Part shown: piece by piece, positions 4,763 to 5,355 of the stretch
How positions within the stretch are numbered: the stretch's first letter is position 1
How the letters are laid out: the number at the start of each line of letters is the position of its first letter
Position numbers and translations under genes: made by a program
Notes under the pieces: model-generated
What the model was told of the DNA's origin: nothing
Databases searched by the model: none
Seen by the model: only the letters and a program-made list of their open reading frames with translations
Assembly (NCBI GenBank): GCA_947176045.1
Contig: CAMWPF010000126.1
Location: forward strand, 1 to 5,355
Direction: 5' to 3'
Origin: an uncultured Treponema sp.
GTDB lineage: Bacteria > Spirochaetota > Spirochaetia > Treponematales > Treponemataceae
DNA length: 5,355 nucleotides

Positions 4763-5355
4763 TCATTCCTCGTTCATGATGCCTAGTTTTTTCATTTGCT
4801 CCATTTCTTCGATGTACGAGCAGTATTCCGCGCGCTTCTGGTTCGCCCGGATGATGGCGTTCTTCACCGTAACGAGATCGATTTTCAGCCCCTTGATGTG
4901 CGTGCGCTCCTTTGAGGAAATTGAGGACTTGAAGTATTCATCCGCCGCCGTCAGAAGCTGGAGCGTATCCTGGTTGTCGGAAATCTGCTTGCTGGCAAAT
5001 TGCAGGACGGCATCATCCTGCGCGTTTGTTATTTTTTTATATTCAGGACTGTTCCGGTTGGAAAGAACGGCGAACATCCGCGATTTTCGTTCAATGTTCG
5101 CGATGAACGCGTGGATGTCGGTCTGGCGCGTCGTCCTTGCCTGTGATTTTTCGTCGATGAGGATCAGATCATACACGACCGGCGGCTCCTGCAAGTTGAA
5201 CGCCCGGCGCAACGTCCGCTTGAATTTTTGAAATGCGGTATTCTTCTGCTTTTCAAGTAGCTGCGTGTTGGTCGCAAGCTTTTCGATGATGGCAGCGTAG
5301 GTCGGGGCGAGCGACGCAAGCGAGGAGATGGTGTCCGTAAGGAGCGTCTTCGGAT
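4763..5355 (-). CDS. Helical protein of unknown function, 5' end outside the window
   Basis: The last 196 residues are visible; the frame is open to the right edge, so the true start lies beyond it. I do not recognise a family. The visible part is mostly helical and charged with coiled-coil character: visible residues 20-50 (AIIEKLATNTQLLEKQKNTA and on), a short possible strand segment PPVVYDLILIDEKS (57-70), then long helices at about 75-95, 110-145 and 155-190, ending in IEEMEQMKKLGIMNEE. No transmembrane segment is seen, and the signal-peptide region would lie outside the window. The TGA stop lies one base before the ATG of the OppA-like gene, and its last codons carry that gene's ribosome site, so the two are co-transcribed and probably translationally coupled. 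A link to peptide uptake is guilt by association only. An internal TTG at 5212-5210 could be taken for a start but has no ribosome site, and the frame continues through it. Confidence 0.85.
   Translation of the reverse strand, partial: PKTLLTDTISSLASLAPTYAAIIEKLATNTQLLEKQKNTAFQKFKRTLRRAFNLQEPPVVYDLILIDEKSQARTTRQTDIHAFIANIERKSRMFAVLSNRNSPEYKKITNAQDDAVLQFASKQISDNQDTLQLLTAADEYFKSSISSKERTHIKGLKIDLVTVKNAIIRANQKRAEYCSYIEEMEQMKKLGIMNEE

Overview
This 5.36-kb window reads as chromosomal DNA of a diderm bacterium, most likely a treponeme-type spirochaete. That placement is an inference. It rests on the flavour of the proteins (a Gly/Asn-rich lipoprotein of a kind common in Treponema, and a periplasmic family 5 peptide-binding protein) and on no marker gene. 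Most of the window is GC-rich; one segment inside the lipoprotein gene is clearly AT-richer.

Layout. From the left edge, on the minus strand, lies a GNAT-family acetyltransferase whose 3' end leaves the window or is frameshifted. A 133-bp gap carrying a long hairpin separates it from an upstream minus-strand gene for a 309-residue HTH-WYL-WCX transcriptional regulator. A 125-bp divergent intergenic region follows. It holds a perfect 16-bp palindrome, a TTGACA/TAAGAT promoter whose spacer contains a run of eight G, and a run of nine A. Reading right from it is a gene for an exported lipoprotein, closed by a textbook intrinsic terminator. After about 180 bp without a gene, two minus-strand genes converge on that terminator: an OppA-like solute-binding protein and, upstream of it and one base away, a helical protein of unknown function that runs off the right edge.

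How the parts may work together. The WYL regulator and the lipoprotein are divergent. The palindrome lies exactly on the lipoprotein -35 box, so regulation of the lipoprotein by the WYL protein is a natural hypothesis. The G8 tract between -35 and -10 suggests that promoter strength may also vary by slippage, as known for poly-G tracts upstream of tpr genes in Treponema pallidum. The right-hand pair looks like the end of an operon: the unknown protein and the peptide-binding protein are probably translationally coupled, and no permease or ATPase gene of the transporter is visible.

The most notable region is 1689-1813, the divergent control region. No CRISPR array, rRNA, tRNA or mobile element was recognised.
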